Origin: Gammaproteobacteria bacterium
Lineage (GTDB): Bacteria; Pseudomonadota; Gammaproteobacteria; Pseudomonadales; Azotimanducaceae
DNA: 64,000 bases
Assembly: GCA_030425195.1 (NCBI GenBank)
Contig: JAUIAV010000014.1
Span: 1-64,000, forward strand
Direction: 5' to 3'
Position 1 is the first letter of the stretch; each line of letters begins with the position of its first letter. Positions 36,548-45,946 of the stretch are shown here, piece after piece. Below the pieces are notes generated by a model. It was not told where the DNA came from. It ran no database searches and saw only the letters and a list, made by a program, of their open reading frames with translations. The translations under genes were made by a program, and so were the position numbers.

Positions 36548-38449
36548 TCAGAAATCCGGACGGGTGATGGAAGCGTCTGCTTCCAGCGCCTGGAAGTAGC
36601 CGTCGAATTCCATGGTGCGGGTCCGGTTGGCCAGGAACTGACGGACGCCTTCGATCTCCGCTTCCGTCATCGCCGACAGATCACCGTCTTCCACCCGGGT
36701 CATGGTGATCACGTACCGGGTACCGTCCGTACCCTGCGCGCTGCTCACCTGCTTGCCGTCCACGGGCCGGGTCAGACTGAAAGCTTCGGCCAGCACCTGG
36801 GGCGGCACTCCGACCTCATTGCGGCGGACCAGCTGCCCGGTCTGCCAGGTCAGGCCGGTGTCCGCGGCCACTTCAGACACGTTCTCGCCGGCCTGAACCC
36901 TCGCCAGCGCGTCCGCATGCGCCGTCTCCAGGGCCATACGTGCCCGCTCACTCGCGATTTCCAAACGGATCTCTTCCGAAACTTCCTCGAGGGGAATGGT
37001 TTCGGGTTCATAGCGGGCCGTGACACGTGAGACCACGGCCCGGTCTTCCAGATATTCGATGGCAGGCGTGTTGAACCCCTGGTCGAGCACCTCCGACGTG
37101 AACACACTCTCTCTGAGCGTCACGTTGCCGAAGATGCCGCTGCCGGAATCCCGGCTGATACCTTCGGCCGTTCGGACGTCGAGTCCGAGGGCCGTGCTGA
37201 TGCCCTCCAGAGACTCCGGCTGTTCGAAGGCCAGATTGTCCAGTTCCCGGACACGTTCGAGGAACAGCTGCTGGGCTGCCGTACGCCGGAGTCCGGTTTC
37301 GATCTCCTGGCGCATCTCGTCCAGAGACGGGAACTCGGAGACGATGATCTCCTTGAGCTCGATCAGATGGACGCCGAATTCCGTCTGCACCGGCTCGGAC
37401 AGCTCACCGACCTCGAGCGCCCAGAGCGCATCCTCGAACTCCGGCGCGAACAGACCCTGGCTCACCGGCCCGAGATCGCCGCCCACCGCAGCGGAACCCG
37501 GGTCTTCGGAGAATTCGGCGGCCAGCTCGGCGAAGCTTTCACCGGCTTCGATCCTGGCCTTCAGTGCCGCCAGCTCTGCAACTGCGGCCTGTGCCGTGCG
37601 GTCCTCCGTGATCTGCAGGAGGATGTGGCGGGAGTCCCGCTGTTCGCCCCCGAGCGATGCGGCCTTTTCCCGCTCGTAACCGACGATCACGTCGTCCTCG
37701 CTGATCTCTATGGTCGGATCGTCGAGCAGTCCGTCCACGGTCAGCTCCACGTAGGCGACATCCACGGATTCTTCCGTCATGTAGTCGAGCAGATTTTCCT
37801 CGTACCGCACGCGGATATCGTCTTCGCTGACTTCCACGTCGTCGAGAAACGCCGACTCCTCGAAGGCCAGCCAGGCGATGTCCCGGCGCTGGTTCAGAAT
37901 CCGGGCCTGCTCCCGGAGCTCCCACTCCGTGCTGACGGCCGTTTCAATCAGGCTGTTGCGCAGCTGCTCCACACCGATCAGCTCACCGGTGAGATTGAGG
38001 AATTCGCTGGGCGTGTAGCCGAGCATGTTCACGACGCGACGGTACGTGTTCTCCTCGAACAGGCCATCGATCTGGAAGTTGGGATTGCCTGTTACGATTT
38101 CGTTGATCTGCCTGTCACTGGCGCCGATGCCCAGGTCCTGAGCTGCCTGTGACAGCAGCATTCTGCTGATCAGCTGATTGATCACCGAGTTCTGCAGCAT
38201 GATCGGATCGATCATGTCCGGGTCGAAGTTCTCGCCGAACTGGGCCGCCAGACGACGGCGCTCCCGTTCCGCCTCCACCGACAGCATGGTCTGCGTGATG
38301 TCTTCACCATTCACGGTAGCCACGGCAGGGTCGGTGTTGAGAAACAGATTGAACGCGCCGAATCCGAAAATGGCCAGCACGAAGATGATCGCGCCAACGA
38401 GAACCTTGAAGAAAAGGCTCTGGGTCTGGTCTCGGAGTTTCTGAAGCAT
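36548..38449 (-). CDS. ppiD: Periplasmic chaperone / peptidyl-prolyl isomerase PpiD
   Basis: A 633-residue SurA-like protein anchored by one N-terminal helix (about 15-35, VLVGAIIFVLAIFGFGAF), standing near the SecYEG exit and helping outer-membrane and periplasmic protein folding. A PpiC-type parvulin domain sits mid-protein: RDSRHILLQI, SFAELAAEFSEDPGSAAVGGDLGPVSQG, FGVHLIEL. Flanking chaperone domains are helical. It ends the tig-clpP-clpX-lon-hupB-ppiD series; a terminator separates it from hupB, so it probably has its own promoter. Confidence 0.95.
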   Translation of the reverse strand: MLQKLRDQTQSLFFKVLVGAIIFVLAIFGFGAFNLFLNTDPAVATVNGEDITQTMLSVEAERERRRLAAQFGENFDPDMIDPIMLQNSVINQLISRMLLSQAAQDLGIGASDRQINEIVTGNPNFQIDGLFEENTYRRVVNMLGYTPSEFLNLTGELIGVEQLRNSLIETAVSTEWELREQARILNQRRDIAWLAFEESAFLDDVEVSEDDIRVRYEENLLDYMTEESVDVAYVELTVDGLLDDPTIEISEDDVIVGYEREKAASLGGEQRDSRHILLQITEDRTAQAAVAELAALKARIEAGESFAELAAEFSEDPGSAAVGGDLGPVSQGLFAPEFEDALWALEVGELSEPVQTEFGVHLIELKEIIVSEFPSLDEMRQEIETGLRRTAAQQLFLERVRELDNLAFEQPESLEGISTALGLDVRTAEGISRDSGSGIFGNVTLRESVFTSEVLDQGFNTPAIEYLEDRAVVSRVTARYEPETIPLEEVSEEIRLEIASERARMALETAHADALARVQAGENVSEVAADTGLTWQTGQLVRRNEVGVPPQVLAEAFSLTRPVDGKQVSSAQGTDGTRYVITMTRVEDGDLSAMTEAEIEGVRQFLANRTRTMEFDGYFQALEADASITRPDF

Positions 38450-38482
38450 CTGGGGTTCCTGGGGTTCGAATAGGGGACGCAG

Positions 38483-38511
38483 AAAAAAAGGCGCAAAGTA
38501 TGCGCCTTTTT
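38483..38511 (-). terminator. Intrinsic terminator downstream of hupB
   Basis: On the minus strand AAAAGGCGCA / TGCGCCTTTT pair around a 5-base loop and are followed by a run of T's (the A run at 38483-38489 on the + strand). A textbook Rho-independent terminator 24 bp after hupB and 33 bp before ppiD. Confidence 0.85.
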
Positions 38512-38534
38512 GCAGGTGATTGAGGGTGAAGCGT

Positions 38535-38807
38535 TTAGTTCAGGGCGTCCTTGAGTGCTTTGCCCGGTTTGAAAGCGGGTACCTTGGCGGCCGCAATCTG
38601 AATGGGTGCACCTGTCTGTGGATTGCGTCCCGTACGCGCGGCGCGATCCCGGACCGTAAAGGTCCCGAAGCCAACAAGCGAGACCGGGTCGGCCTGCTTG
38701 AGAGAATCCGTGATCGCGTCGATAGCCGCATCCAGGGCTCTTCCGGCTGCTGCCTTGGAGATATCTGCGGAATCTGCGATTCGATCGATCAGTTCGGTTT
38801 TGTTCAC
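38535..38807 (-). CDS. hupB: DNA-binding protein HU-beta
   Basis: A 90-residue histone-like nucleoid protein; dimers bend [30 protein letters not shown] opens as in [24 protein letters not shown] (45-66) holds the DNA-intercalating arm with its Pro, and the protein ends [13 protein letters not shown]. It lies downstream of lon as in most gammaproteobacteria, with its own promoter candidate and a strong terminator. Confidence 0.97.
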   Translation of the reverse strand: MNKTELIDRIADSADISKAAAGRALDAAIDAITDSLKQADPVSLVGFGTFTVRDRAARTGRNPQTGAPIQIAAAKVPAFKPGKALKDALN

Positions 38808-38891
38808 ATTCTGCCCCTCTGTGATGATGAAGTTCCGAGCTGCCGGAATGATCTAGTTGTTATACCGCGCGGGCCCGAAGGTTCGCGCGTT

Positions 38892-38920
38892 TTTATACCA
38901 ACACCCTAGAGGCCCTGCAA
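38892..38920 (-). promoter_or_regulatory. Candidate hupB promoter
   Basis: TTGCAG and TATAAA with a 17-bp spacer on the minus strand, about 85 bp before the hupB ATG. The resulting leader contains CGCGCG...CGCGCG (between about 38867 and 38890), able to form a GC hairpin. Confidence 0.6.
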
Positions 38921-38956
38921 GCTTGTAACTGAATTGTATCCGGGTGCAGCCCGCGT

Positions 38957-41404
38957 CTAATGGGGGCTGATGGGCAGTTCGCCCTTCGAACCCGGACGGG
39001 ATTTACCCACTTCCGAAACGGTCTCGTCAGCAGAAGCCGGTGCCGTTTCAGAGCGCTCGTCTTCCGTCGCGACGAGCTTCGGTTCCGGCAGGCGCTCCAG
39101 CGCAATCTCGAGAACGTCATCCATCCACTTCAGCGGATAGATAGTGAGGTTCTCTTTGACATTGTCCGGTATTTCCTTGAGATCCCTCTCGTTTTCCGCA
39201 GGGATGATCACGTTCTTGATGCCGCCCCGCTGGGCCGCGAGCAGCTTTTCCTTGAGACCGCCGATGGGCAGCACCTGGCCACGGAGCGTGATCTCACCGG
39301 TCATGGCCACATCCGCACGGACGGGTATGCCGGTCAGCACCGAGATGATGGCCGTACACATTCCGATGCCGGCTGAGGGGCCATCCTTGGGCGTCGCCCC
39401 TTCCGGCACGTGAATGTGCAGATCCCACTTCTCATGAAAATCTTTCGGGATGCCGAGAATCTCCGAACGGCTGCGCACGAACGTGAGCGCTGCCTGAATG
39501 GATTCCTGCATCACGTCTCCGAGTGAGCCGGTTTTGGTCTGCCGTCCTTTTCCGGGCACGGCGACTGCCTCGATGTTGAGCAGTTCGCCGCCCACCTGGG
39601 TCCAGGCCAGCCCGGTGACGATGCCCACCTGATTCTCTTCTTCCGCGAGTCCGTAGGTGTACTTGCGCACGCCGTTGTAGTGTTCGATGTCGCCGGCGGC
39701 GATTTCCACCCGGGCCTTCCTGGCTTTGCCGCCTTCGAGCGCCTGCTCTTTCACCACCTTCCGCGCGAGCTTGGCAATCTCCCGCTCCAGGCCGCGCACG
39801 CCTGCTTCCTTGGTGTAGTAGCGGATGAGGTGCAGAAGGCCGTCGTCATCCACGTTCAGCTGTGCCGTATCGAGACCGTTGGCCTTGGTCTGCTTGGGCA
39901 GAAGGTACTTCCGGGCGATGTTGAGCTTCTCACCTTCCGTGTAGCCGGGCAGACGGATCACCTCCATCCGATCCAGCAGCGGGGCCGGAATGTTCATGGA
40001 GTTCGACGTGCAGATGAAGAAGACGTCGGACAGATCGTAGTCCACTTCCAGATAGTGGTCGTTGAAGGTGTTGTTCTGTTCCGGATCGAGCACCTCCAGC
40101 AGCGCGCTGGCGGGGTCGCCACGGACGTCCATACCCATCTTGTCCACCTCGTCCAGGAGGAACAGGGGATTCTTGACGCCAGCCTTCGACATCTTCTGCA
40201 GGATCTTGCCCGGCATGGAACCGATATAGGTCCGGCGATGCCCGCGGATCTCCGCTTCGTCCCGAACACCGCCGAGGGCCATCCGGATGAACTCGCGATT
40301 GGTCGCGCGGGCGATGCTTTCGCCGAGGGAGGTCTTCCCCACACCGGGAGGGCCGACAAGGCAGAGCACGGGGCCTTTCATTTTCTTGACCCGCGACTGC
40401 ACGGCCAGATACTCGATGATGCGATCCTTCACTTCCTCCAGACCGTAGTGGTCTTCGTCGAGGATTTCCTGGGCCGCTTTCAGGTCCTTGCGCACCCGGC
40501 TCTTCTTCTTCCAGGGGATGCTGATCATCCAGTCGAGGAAACTGCGCACCACGGTCGCCTCGGCGCTCATGGGCGACATGAGCTTGAGCTTGTTGAGTTC
40601 GGAGATCGCCTTGTCCCGGGCCTCCTTACTCATGCCGCTGTCTTCGATCTTCGCCTCGAGCTCCTCGATCTCGTTGGGCGTTTCCTCCAGATCGCCGAGT
40701 TCCTTCTGAATGGCCTTCATCTGCTCATTCAGGTAGTACTCGCGCTGGCTTTTCTCCATCTGCTTCTTGACCCGACCGCGGATCCGTTTCTCCATCTGAG
40801 AAACGTCCATCTCCGCGTCCATCAGTCCGAGCAGAGCGTCCATCCGTTCCTTGAGCACGAAACTCTCGAGGATGGTCTGCTTCTCTTCGATCTTCAGAGA
40901 AATCTGCGCGGCGATGGTGTCGATGAGCCGCGCGGGATCATCGATGGAGGACAGCGAAGACAGCACCTCCTGGGGCACCTTCTTGCTCGCCTTCACGTAC
41001 TGCTCGAACTGGTTCATCACCGTCCGCACGAGCACTTCCGCTTCCCGCGCATCCACTGCGGGTTCCTCGATGGTCACCACTTCCGCCTGCAGGTACGTGC
41101 CGCCCGCCGCCTCGCTCAGCGTTTCGAGCCGCGCCCGCGCTCCGCCCTCGACCAGGACCTTTACCGTGCCGTCCGGGAGCTTGAGCAGCTGGAGGACGGT
41201 CGCCACGGTTCCGACCGGGAACAGATCCTCCACGCCGGGCAGTTCCACTTCGGCGTCCCGTTTGGCCACCAGCAGGATCTGCTTGTCGTCGGCCATGGCG
41301 GCATCGAGCGCGCGGATCGAGCTCTCCGTTCCCACGAACAGCGGGTGTACGCCATGGGGATAGACCACCATGTCTCTTAACGGAAGTACGGGTACCTGAT
41401 TGAT
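38957..41404 (-). CDS. lon: ATP-dependent protease Lon (start probably ATC 41404)
   Basis: About 815 residues: N-terminal substrate domain, AAA+ module with Walker [12 protein letters not shown] and [11 protein letters not shown], and the protease domain with catalytic Ser in [11 protein letters not shown] and Lys in [10 protein letters not shown]. The first ATG (41371) gives [14 protein letters not shown], but the frame upstream encodes [10 protein letters not shown], the conserved first strand of Lon. No ATG, GTG or TTG lies there; ATC 41404 has GGAG eight bases upstream. It is preceded by clpX without a visible terminator. Lon degrades misfolded and regulatory proteins. Confidence 0.95.
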   Translation of the reverse strand: MNQVPVLPLRDMVVYPHGVHPLFVGTESSIRALDAAMADDKQILLVAKRDAEVELPGVEDLFPVGTVATVLQLLKLPDGTVKVLVEGGARARLETLSEAAGGTYLQAEVVTIEEPAVDAREAEVLVRTVMNQFEQYVKASKKVPQEVLSSLSSIDDPARLIDTIAAQISLKIEEKQTILESFVLKERMDALLGLMDAEMDVSQMEKRIRGRVKKQMEKSQREYYLNEQMKAIQKELGDLEETPNEIEELEAKIEDSGMSKEARDKAISELNKLKLMSPMSAEATVVRSFLDWMISIPWKKKSRVRKDLKAAQEILDEDHYGLEEVKDRIIEYLAVQSRVKKMKGPVLCLVGPPGVGKTSLGESIARATNREFIRMALGGVRDEAEIRGHRRTYIGSMPGKILQKMSKAGVKNPLFLLDEVDKMGMDVRGDPASALLEVLDPEQNNTFNDHYLEVDYDLSDVFFICTSNSMNIPAPLLDRMEVIRLPGYTEGEKLNIARKYLLPKQTKANGLDTAQLNVDDDGLLHLIRYYTKEAGVRGLEREIAKLARKVVKEQALEGGKARKARVEIAAGDIEHYNGVRKYTYGLAEEENQVGIVTGLAWTQVGGELLNIEAVAVPGKGRQTKTGSLGDVMQESIQAALTFVRSRSEILGIPKDFHEKWDLHIHVPEGATPKDGPSAGIGMCTAIISVLTGIPVRADVAMTGEITLRGQVLPIGGLKEKLLAAQRGGIKNVIIPAENERDLKEIPDNVKENLTIYPLKWMDDVLEIALERLPEPKLVATEDERSETAPASADETVSEVGKSRPGSKGELPISPH

Positions 41405-41523
41405 GCTAATTACTCCAATTGCTGATCGATCCGGATCCTGTGCGCGATGTCCGGATGGTATGCAGCGCCGACCGGACCTTCATCACATCAGTGACGACAG
41501 TCCGGCCAGCCGCTGAAGGCAGT

Positions 41524-42804
41524 TTATTCCTGCGGAGAAGCCTGCGCCTTGTCGACGTTCTCGTACATGAGCATCGGATCGCTTTCACCCTTGATCACGC
41601 TCTCGTCGATTACGACTTTCGTCACAGAATCCGTGGAAGGCAGGTCATACATGGTGTCGAGCAGTACCGCTTCGAGAATGGACCGCAGTCCTCTGGCACC
41701 GGTCTTCCGCTCCATGGCCTTCTGAGCCACGGCCCGGAGTGCATCCTCGCGGAAATCCACTTCCACGCCTTCCATCTCGAAAAGCTTGGTGTACTGCTTC
41801 GTCAGCGAGTTCTTGGGCTCGGTGAGAATGCGTACCAGAGCTTCGGTGTCGAGTTCCTCGAGGGTCGCCACCACAGGCAGACGGCCGACGAACTCAGGGA
41901 TCAGGCCGTAGTGAATCAGGTCCTCCGGTTCCACACGCCGGAGCGTCTCGCCGATGGACTTCTTGTCCTCTTCGCCCTTCACCTGAGCACCGAAGCCGAT
42001 ACCGGATTTCTCGGACCGGTCCATGATGACCTTGTCGAGACCGGCAAAGGCACCGCCGCAGATGAACAGAATGTTGGACGTATCCACCTGCAGAAATTCC
42101 TGCTGGGGATGCTTGCGGCCACCCTGAGGCGGCACGGACGCGACGGTGCCTTCAATCAGCTTCAGAAGCGCCTGCTGCACACCCTCGCCCGAGACGTCCC
42201 GGGTAATGGACGGGTTGTCCGATTTGCGGGAGATCTTGTCGATCTCATCGATGTAGACGATGCCCACCTGGGCACGTTCCACGTCGTAATCACACTTCTG
42301 CAGCAGCTTCTGAATGATGTTCTCGACGTCCTCACCCACGTAGCCCGCTTCGGTGAGCGTCGTCGCATCTGCGATGGTGAAAGGCACGTCCAGCAGCCGG
42401 GCCAGCGTTTCCGCCAGCAGAGTCTTACCGCTCCCGGTGGGACCGATCAGAAGGATATTCGACTTGGACAGCTCCACGTCGTCCTTCTTGCCGGTGTAGT
42501 TCAACCGCTTGTAGTGGTTGTAGACGGCCACCGAAAGCACTTTCTTGGCCTCGTCCTGGCCGATCACGTACTCGTCCAGGATGTCCTTGATCTCCTGCGG
42601 GACCGGCAGACGGTCGTTCTGCTTGGTCTGGCCACCTTCGGAGACTTCTTCGCGAATGATGTCGTTGCAAAGCTCAACGCATTCGTCGCAGATGAACACA
42701 GACGGGCCGGCGATGAGCTTGCGCACTTCATGCTGGCTCTTACCGCAGAATGAGCAGTATAAGAGCTTGCCTGAATCGTCGCCCTTACCGCTTTCGTCTG
42801 ACAT
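41524..42804 (-). CDS. clpX: ClpXP protease ATPase subunit ClpX
   Basis: The 426-residue AAA+ unfoldase that feeds ClpP. The N-terminal zinc-binding domain has CSFC and ICDECVELC; then Walker [13 protein letters not shown], Walker [10 protein letters not shown], the ClpP-contacting IGF-type loop (sequence SGIGFGAQV), and the sensor region [10 protein letters not shown]. Length normal. It lies 333 bp downstream of clpP, so it may have its own promoter in addition to read-through. Confidence 0.97.
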   Translation of the reverse strand: MSDESGKGDDSGKLLYCSFCGKSQHEVRKLIAGPSVFICDECVELCNDIIREEVSEGGQTKQNDRLPVPQEIKDILDEYVIGQDEAKKVLSVAVYNHYKRLNYTGKKDDVELSKSNILLIGPTGSGKTLLAETLARLLDVPFTIADATTLTEAGYVGEDVENIIQKLLQKCDYDVERAQVGIVYIDEIDKISRKSDNPSITRDVSGEGVQQALLKLIEGTVASVPPQGGRKHPQQEFLQVDTSNILFICGGAFAGLDKVIMDRSEKSGIGFGAQVKGEEDKKSIGETLRRVEPEDLIHYGLIPEFVGRLPVVATLEELDTEALVRILTEPKNSLTKQYTKLFEMEGVEVDFREDALRAVAQKAMERKTGARGLRSILEAVLLDTMYDLPSTDSVTKVVIDESVIKGESDPMLMYENVDKAQASPQE

Positions 42805-43137
42805 AGGATCGCCTCGTTCTCTTGGTTCTCGACAATGTTGCAGCGCCTGTCTGTCTGTTTCTCCAGCTTTTTCGCTAGCTGATCCGCGACAGGCTGCTGG
42901 TACAGCCCCCCTGCCGGGGGGACGTCGGAGTGGACCTCGAGACGCAGAATGGGCTCGGCGTCAGAGGTGCGCAGAATCCGATGCCGCTACCTTGCTGTCT
43001 CAACCGCTATATTGCAAGCCCTTGAATTGGGACAGATGTGACCCAAGTGTGGCGCCTGTTTAACTTCCTCACGGCGCGCTCAAGGCGCGCGATGGGCCCT
43101 TTTTAAGGGGCGGGACACCGGGCCGGCCGCGCTGGAA
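42805..43137. other. clpP-clpX spacer (333 bp), no gene
   Basis: No supported ORF. Visible structures: CCCCCC/GGGGGG with a 4-base loop (42906-42921), GCGCGC/GCGCGC with a 5-base loop (43074-43090), and CCCTT/AAGGG (43097-43109). None is followed by a T run on the minus strand. A minus-strand TATAGC with poor -35 match near 43010 could serve clpX, but is weak. I find no convincing heat-shock (sigma-32) promoter. Confidence 0.5.
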
Positions 43138-43785
43138 TTACTCGCCGACCGCCTTCGCCAGCGGCTTTCGCGGCAGCTGAACCGTGTCGATCAGTCCGTA
43201 TTCCACCGCCTCGTCAGGGCTCATCCAGAAATCCCGGTCCGTATCCTCGGCGATGCGCTCCACCGGCTGACCCGTGTGATCCGCCAGCATCTGATTCAGA
43301 CGCTCCCGCATGAGCAGGATCTCTTTCGCCTGAATCTCGATATCCGCAGCCACACCGCGGGATCCGCCGGAGGGCTGGTGGATCATCATGCGGGAGTTCG
43401 GCAGACAGTAACGCTTACCCGGCGCGCCGGCCGCCAGCAGGAAGGAACCCATGCTCGCTGCCTGACCGATACACATGGTGCTGACATCCGAACGGATGAA
43501 CTGCATGGTGTCGTAAATGGCCATTCCCGCCGTGACGCTGCCGCCGGGTGAATTAATGTAAAGGTGGATGTCTTTATCCGGGTTCTCGGACTCCAGGTAC
43601 AGCAGCTGGGCCACGACCAGATTGGCCACGTTGTCCTCTACCGGTCCTACCATGAAGACGATGCGCTCCTTCAGGAGCATGGAGTAGATGTCGTAGGCAC
43701 GCTCGCCGCGGGCCGACTGCTCGACCACCATGGGAACCAGGCCCAGATTGGTGATCGGCGGGGTGAAGTTGTCTGACTGACTCAT
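43138..43785 (-). CDS. clpP: ATP-dependent Clp protease proteolytic subunit ClpP
   Basis: A 215-residue serine protease forming a 14-mer barrel. Catalytic triad S111 (GQAASMGS), H136 (MMIHQPSG) and D185 ([10 protein letters not shown]), at the same positions as the E. coli precursor. Start ATG 43785 ([10 protein letters not shown]) is preferred over the in-frame ATG 43818, which would abut tig; GGAG lies ten bases upstream. Residues [20 protein letters not shown] include the self-cleaved propeptide. Order tig-clpP-clpX-lon. Confidence 0.97.
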   Translation of the reverse strand: MSQSDNFTPPITNLGLVPMVVEQSARGERAYDIYSMLLKERIVFMVGPVEDNVANLVVAQLLYLESENPDKDIHLYINSPGGSVTAGMAIYDTMQFIRSDVSTMCIGQAASMGSFLLAAGAPGKRYCLPNSRMMIHQPSGGSRGVAADIEIQAKEILLMRERLNQMLADHTGQPVERIAEDTDRDFWMSPDEAVEYGLIDTVQLPRKPLAKAVGE

Positions 43786-43818
43786 CTCAGATCGGCTCCA
43801 GTTGTCTTTAAATTGCAC

Positions 43819-45210
43819 TCAGGTGGAGGTTCTGTCCGCTTCGGCGGCCGCCTCCGCCTCTGTTTCCGGTTGTTCGGTTTCTTCGGTCTGCACAGGCGCG
43901 ATCGCGGCGCCGGTCAGAGCGTCCTGATACGACGATCTGACCACTTCGACGGTGGCCTGTTCCAATATATGGTCCACGACCTGATCTTCCAAGACCGCCA
44001 TCTCGATCTGCTGAAGCTGTTCCGGATTGCTGTAGTAGTAGTTCACGACCTGAGTCGGATCCGCATAACCGGCCGCCATCTCCTCGACCCGGGCTCTGAC
44101 ACGCTCCTCGTCCGGCTTCATATCACCGGAGGAGACGATCTCATTGACAACTAACCCGACAGATACGCGTTTTTCTGCCTGTTCGGTAAACAGGTCGTCC
44201 GGCAGGTCGATGTCCGGCGCCTGGCCGTTCTGGCCGTACATCTGGAACTGCTGCAGCATCTGCTGCTTCTGATTCTGGATTTCCTGGCCGACCATGGCTT
44301 TAGGCAGCTGTACTGTGTGCAGCCGGTGCAGCTCGTCCATGACCTGGCTCTTCACCTGATTGCTGATGGCCGAATCGAGCTCCCGCTGCATGTTGGCACG
44401 CACTTCCGCGTGGAAAGCTTCGAGACCGCCCTCCTCCACACCGAACGTCTTGAAGAACTCGTCGTCGAGCTCGGGCGTCGTCGGCTCTTCCACCGACTTG
44501 ATCGTCACCGCGAAGGTGGCCGTCTTGCCCTGAAGATCCTCGCTGCCGTAATCGTCGGGGAAGGTGGCGGCGAACTCGCCGGAATCGCCTGCTGCCAGAC
44601 CCCGCACACCCTGATCGAAATCCTCGATCATCTGACCTTCGCCCACCTCGAAGGAGACCCCTTCGCCGGTGCCGCCCTCGAAGGCCTCGTCATCGATCCG
44701 GCCTTCGAAATCCAGCGTCACCTTGTCGCCCGACTGAGCACCGCGCTCCACCGCCGTCCACGTCTTACGCTGTTCCCGGAGGCGCTCGATCATCTGTTCG
44801 AGATCTTCATCGGTGATTTCCGCTTCCGGCTTCTTCACGGCTACCCGACCGAGGTCGACCAGGTCTACGGACGGAAACACCTCGAACGTGGCCGTGAACT
44901 CGAAATCGATACCCGGATCCATCTTCACCACTTCCAGACTCGGAGATCCGGCCGGGGACAGGCTTTCCTGCTGAACCGCCTCGACGAAGCTCGACTGCAT
45001 GAGCTCCCCGGCGACCTCCGCCCGAACCGCGGGACCGAAGCGGCGACGCACTTCGCGCATGGGGACCTTCCCCGGGCGGAACCCGGGCAGCCGGACCTGG
45101 TTTGCGGCCTGGCCCAGCCGGTCGGTGATCTGAGCTTCGAAGGTTTCCGAGGGCACCGAAATGGTCAGGCGCCGCTCGAGTCCGCTGGTGGTTTCAATGG
45201 AAATCTGCAT
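43819..45210 (-). CDS. tig: Trigger factor
   Basis: A 463-residue ribosome-bound chaperone with peptidyl-prolyl isomerase activity. The N-terminal ribosome-binding domain includes the signature VRLPGFRPGKVPM; the FKBP-like PPIase domain follows (SGDKVTLDFEGRIDDEAFEGG, FEVGEGQMIEDFDQGVRGLAAGD), then the helical chaperone arms. The C-terminus is Gln/Glu-rich. It leads the clp-lon cluster and lies downstream of three tRNA genes; a promoter candidate is at 45314-45341. Confidence 0.96.
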   Translation of the reverse strand: MQISIETTSGLERRLTISVPSETFEAQITDRLGQAANQVRLPGFRPGKVPMREVRRRFGPAVRAEVAGELMQSSFVEAVQQESLSPAGSPSLEVVKMDPGIDFEFTATFEVFPSVDLVDLGRVAVKKPEAEITDEDLEQMIERLREQRKTWTAVERGAQSGDKVTLDFEGRIDDEAFEGGTGEGVSFEVGEGQMIEDFDQGVRGLAAGDSGEFAATFPDDYGSEDLQGKTATFAVTIKSVEEPTTPELDDEFFKTFGVEEGGLEAFHAEVRANMQRELDSAISNQVKSQVMDELHRLHTVQLPKAMVGQEIQNQKQQMLQQFQMYGQNGQAPDIDLPDDLFTEQAEKRVSVGLVVNEIVSSGDMKPDEERVRARVEEMAAGYADPTQVVNYYYSNPEQLQQIEMAVLEDQVVDHILEQATVEVVRSSYQDALTGAAIAPVQTEETEQPETEAEAAAEADRTST

Positions 45211-45313
45211 GGTTCACGTCCAGGCCTACTCGGGCCTCTTCTGGATTTGTGGGAGCGGCCGGGACCGGTGCGGTCGGCTTAGGCGACCGGGGTGCGATCC
45301 GGGCAGGCGGCGC

Positions 45314-45341
45314 ATTTTACCGCCTGGGAGGCAACTTACAA
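45314..45341 (-). promoter_or_regulatory. Candidate tig promoter overlapping a hairpin
   Basis: TTGTAA and TAAAAT with a 16-bp spacer on the minus strand, ~105 bp before tig. The same region holds CAGGCGG (45304-45310) and CCGCCTG (45320-45326), a 7-bp stem that could also serve as the end of the tRNA transcript. Confidence 0.45.
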
Positions 45342-45363
45342 CGCCGACCGCGGGGGTGAGAAA

Positions 45364-45440
45364 TGGGGTGGACGAAGGGGCTCGAACCCTCGACCGCCGG
45401 GATCACAACCCGGAGCTCTACCAACTGAGCTACGTCCACC
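45364..45440 (-). tRNA. tRNA-His (anticodon GTG)
   Basis: A 77-base cloverleaf including the encoded CCA and the extra 5' G (-1) that marks histidine tRNA. Acceptor GTGGACG pairs with CGTCCAC, the D-stem region is AGCTCAGTTGGTAGAGC, the anticodon loop TTGTGAT carries GTG, and the T loop is GGTTCGAGC. Last of three tRNAs. Confidence 0.96.
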
Positions 45441-45484
45441 ATCGAGTCATCCGCTATCGTACACCGACGATCTCGAATTGCTAT

Positions 45485-45561
45485 TGGCACGCCCGGAAGG
45501 ACTCGAACCTTCAACCGCCGGCTTAGAAGGCCGATGCTCTATCCAGTTGAGCTACGGGCGC
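45485..45561 (-). tRNA. tRNA-Arg (anticodon TCT)
   Basis: A 77-base cloverleaf with encoded CCA. Acceptor GCGCCCG pairs with CGGGCGT (G-U at 1-72), D region AGCTCAACTGGATAGAGC, anticodon loop CTTCTAA reading AGA codons, T loop GGTTCGAGT. Middle gene of the set. Confidence 0.96.
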
Positions 45562-45581
45562 CTGGCCGCCGCTTTGCGGCG

Positions 45582-45708
45582 GCTTGGGAGTTTGCCATGC
45601 AAACTCCTGGGTTATCAGAACCGCTTCGCGGTCGCTTGGGAGTTTGCTGCGCAAACTCCTGGGTTATCAGAACCGCTTCGCGGTCGCTTGGGAGTTTGCT
45701 GCGCAAAC
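45582..45708. repeat. 52-bp tandem palindromic repeat between tRNA-Arg and tRNA-Pro
   Basis: Units start at 45582, 45634 and 45686; the first two are complete, the third stops matching after ~23 bases. Each unit holds two perfect hairpins: GGAGTTTGC/GCAAACTCC (9 bp; 3-base loop CAT in unit 1, TGC in units 2 and 3) and ACCGC-TTC-GCGGT (5 bp). Just before lies a further GC hairpin, CCGCCGC-TTT-GCGGCGG (45566-45582). I did not notice another copy elsewhere in the window. Confidence 0.85.
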
Positions 45709-45718
45709 CCCGCGAACC

Positions 45719-45795
45719 TGGTCGGGGTAGAGAGATTCGAACTCCCGACATCCTGCTCCCAAAGCAGGCGCGCTACCAGACTGCGCTATACCCCG
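45719..45795 (-). tRNA. tRNA-Pro (anticodon TGG)
   Basis: A 77-base cloverleaf with encoded CCA. Acceptor CGGGGTA, D region AGCGCAGTCTGGTAGCGC, anticodon loop TTTGGGA, T loop AGTTCGAAT. First gene of the tRNA transcript, 24 bp after the -10 of the promoter candidate. Confidence 0.96.
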
Positions 45796-45818
45796 TCGAC
45801 ATGGCCTGAGGCGGCGCG

Positions 45819-45847
45819 ATGATACTGACGCCTCTTCAGACCGTCAA
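45819..45847 (-). promoter_or_regulatory. Promoter of the tRNA operon
   Basis: TTGACG and TATCAT with a 17-bp spacer on the minus strand, followed by a GC-rich discriminator (CGCGCC), the feature of stringently controlled stable-RNA promoters. It lies directly before tRNA-Pro. Confidence 0.7.
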
Positions 45848-45893
45848 ACGCCCGCGCTGGCGTCCGCCGAGCCGGCAGACAGCCGGGAAAGCC

Positions 45894-45923
45894 TTCGGAG
45901 ATCGTCCGCCTTGAGGGTAGAAT
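45894..45923 (+). promoter_or_regulatory. Possible folD promoter
   Basis: TTCGGA and TAGAAT with an 18-bp spacer, 23 bp before the folD ATG. Confidence 0.4.
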
Positions 45924-45946
45924 GCGCCTTCCTCGAAGGAGCCGCC

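Noticed and set aside
39680-41380. 566-codon ORF on the + strand antisense to lon
   Set aside because: His/Leu/Arg-rich shadow of a GC-rich coding region; no domain, and lon on the other strand is unmistakable.
41419-42753. 444-codon ORF on the + strand antisense to clpX
   Set aside because: Same kind of shadow frame; clpX motifs are intact on the minus strand.
42805-43137. Heat-shock (sigma-32) promoter before clpX
   Set aside because: A CTTGGG and CCCAAT pair exists on the minus strand, but the spacer is only about 10 bp.
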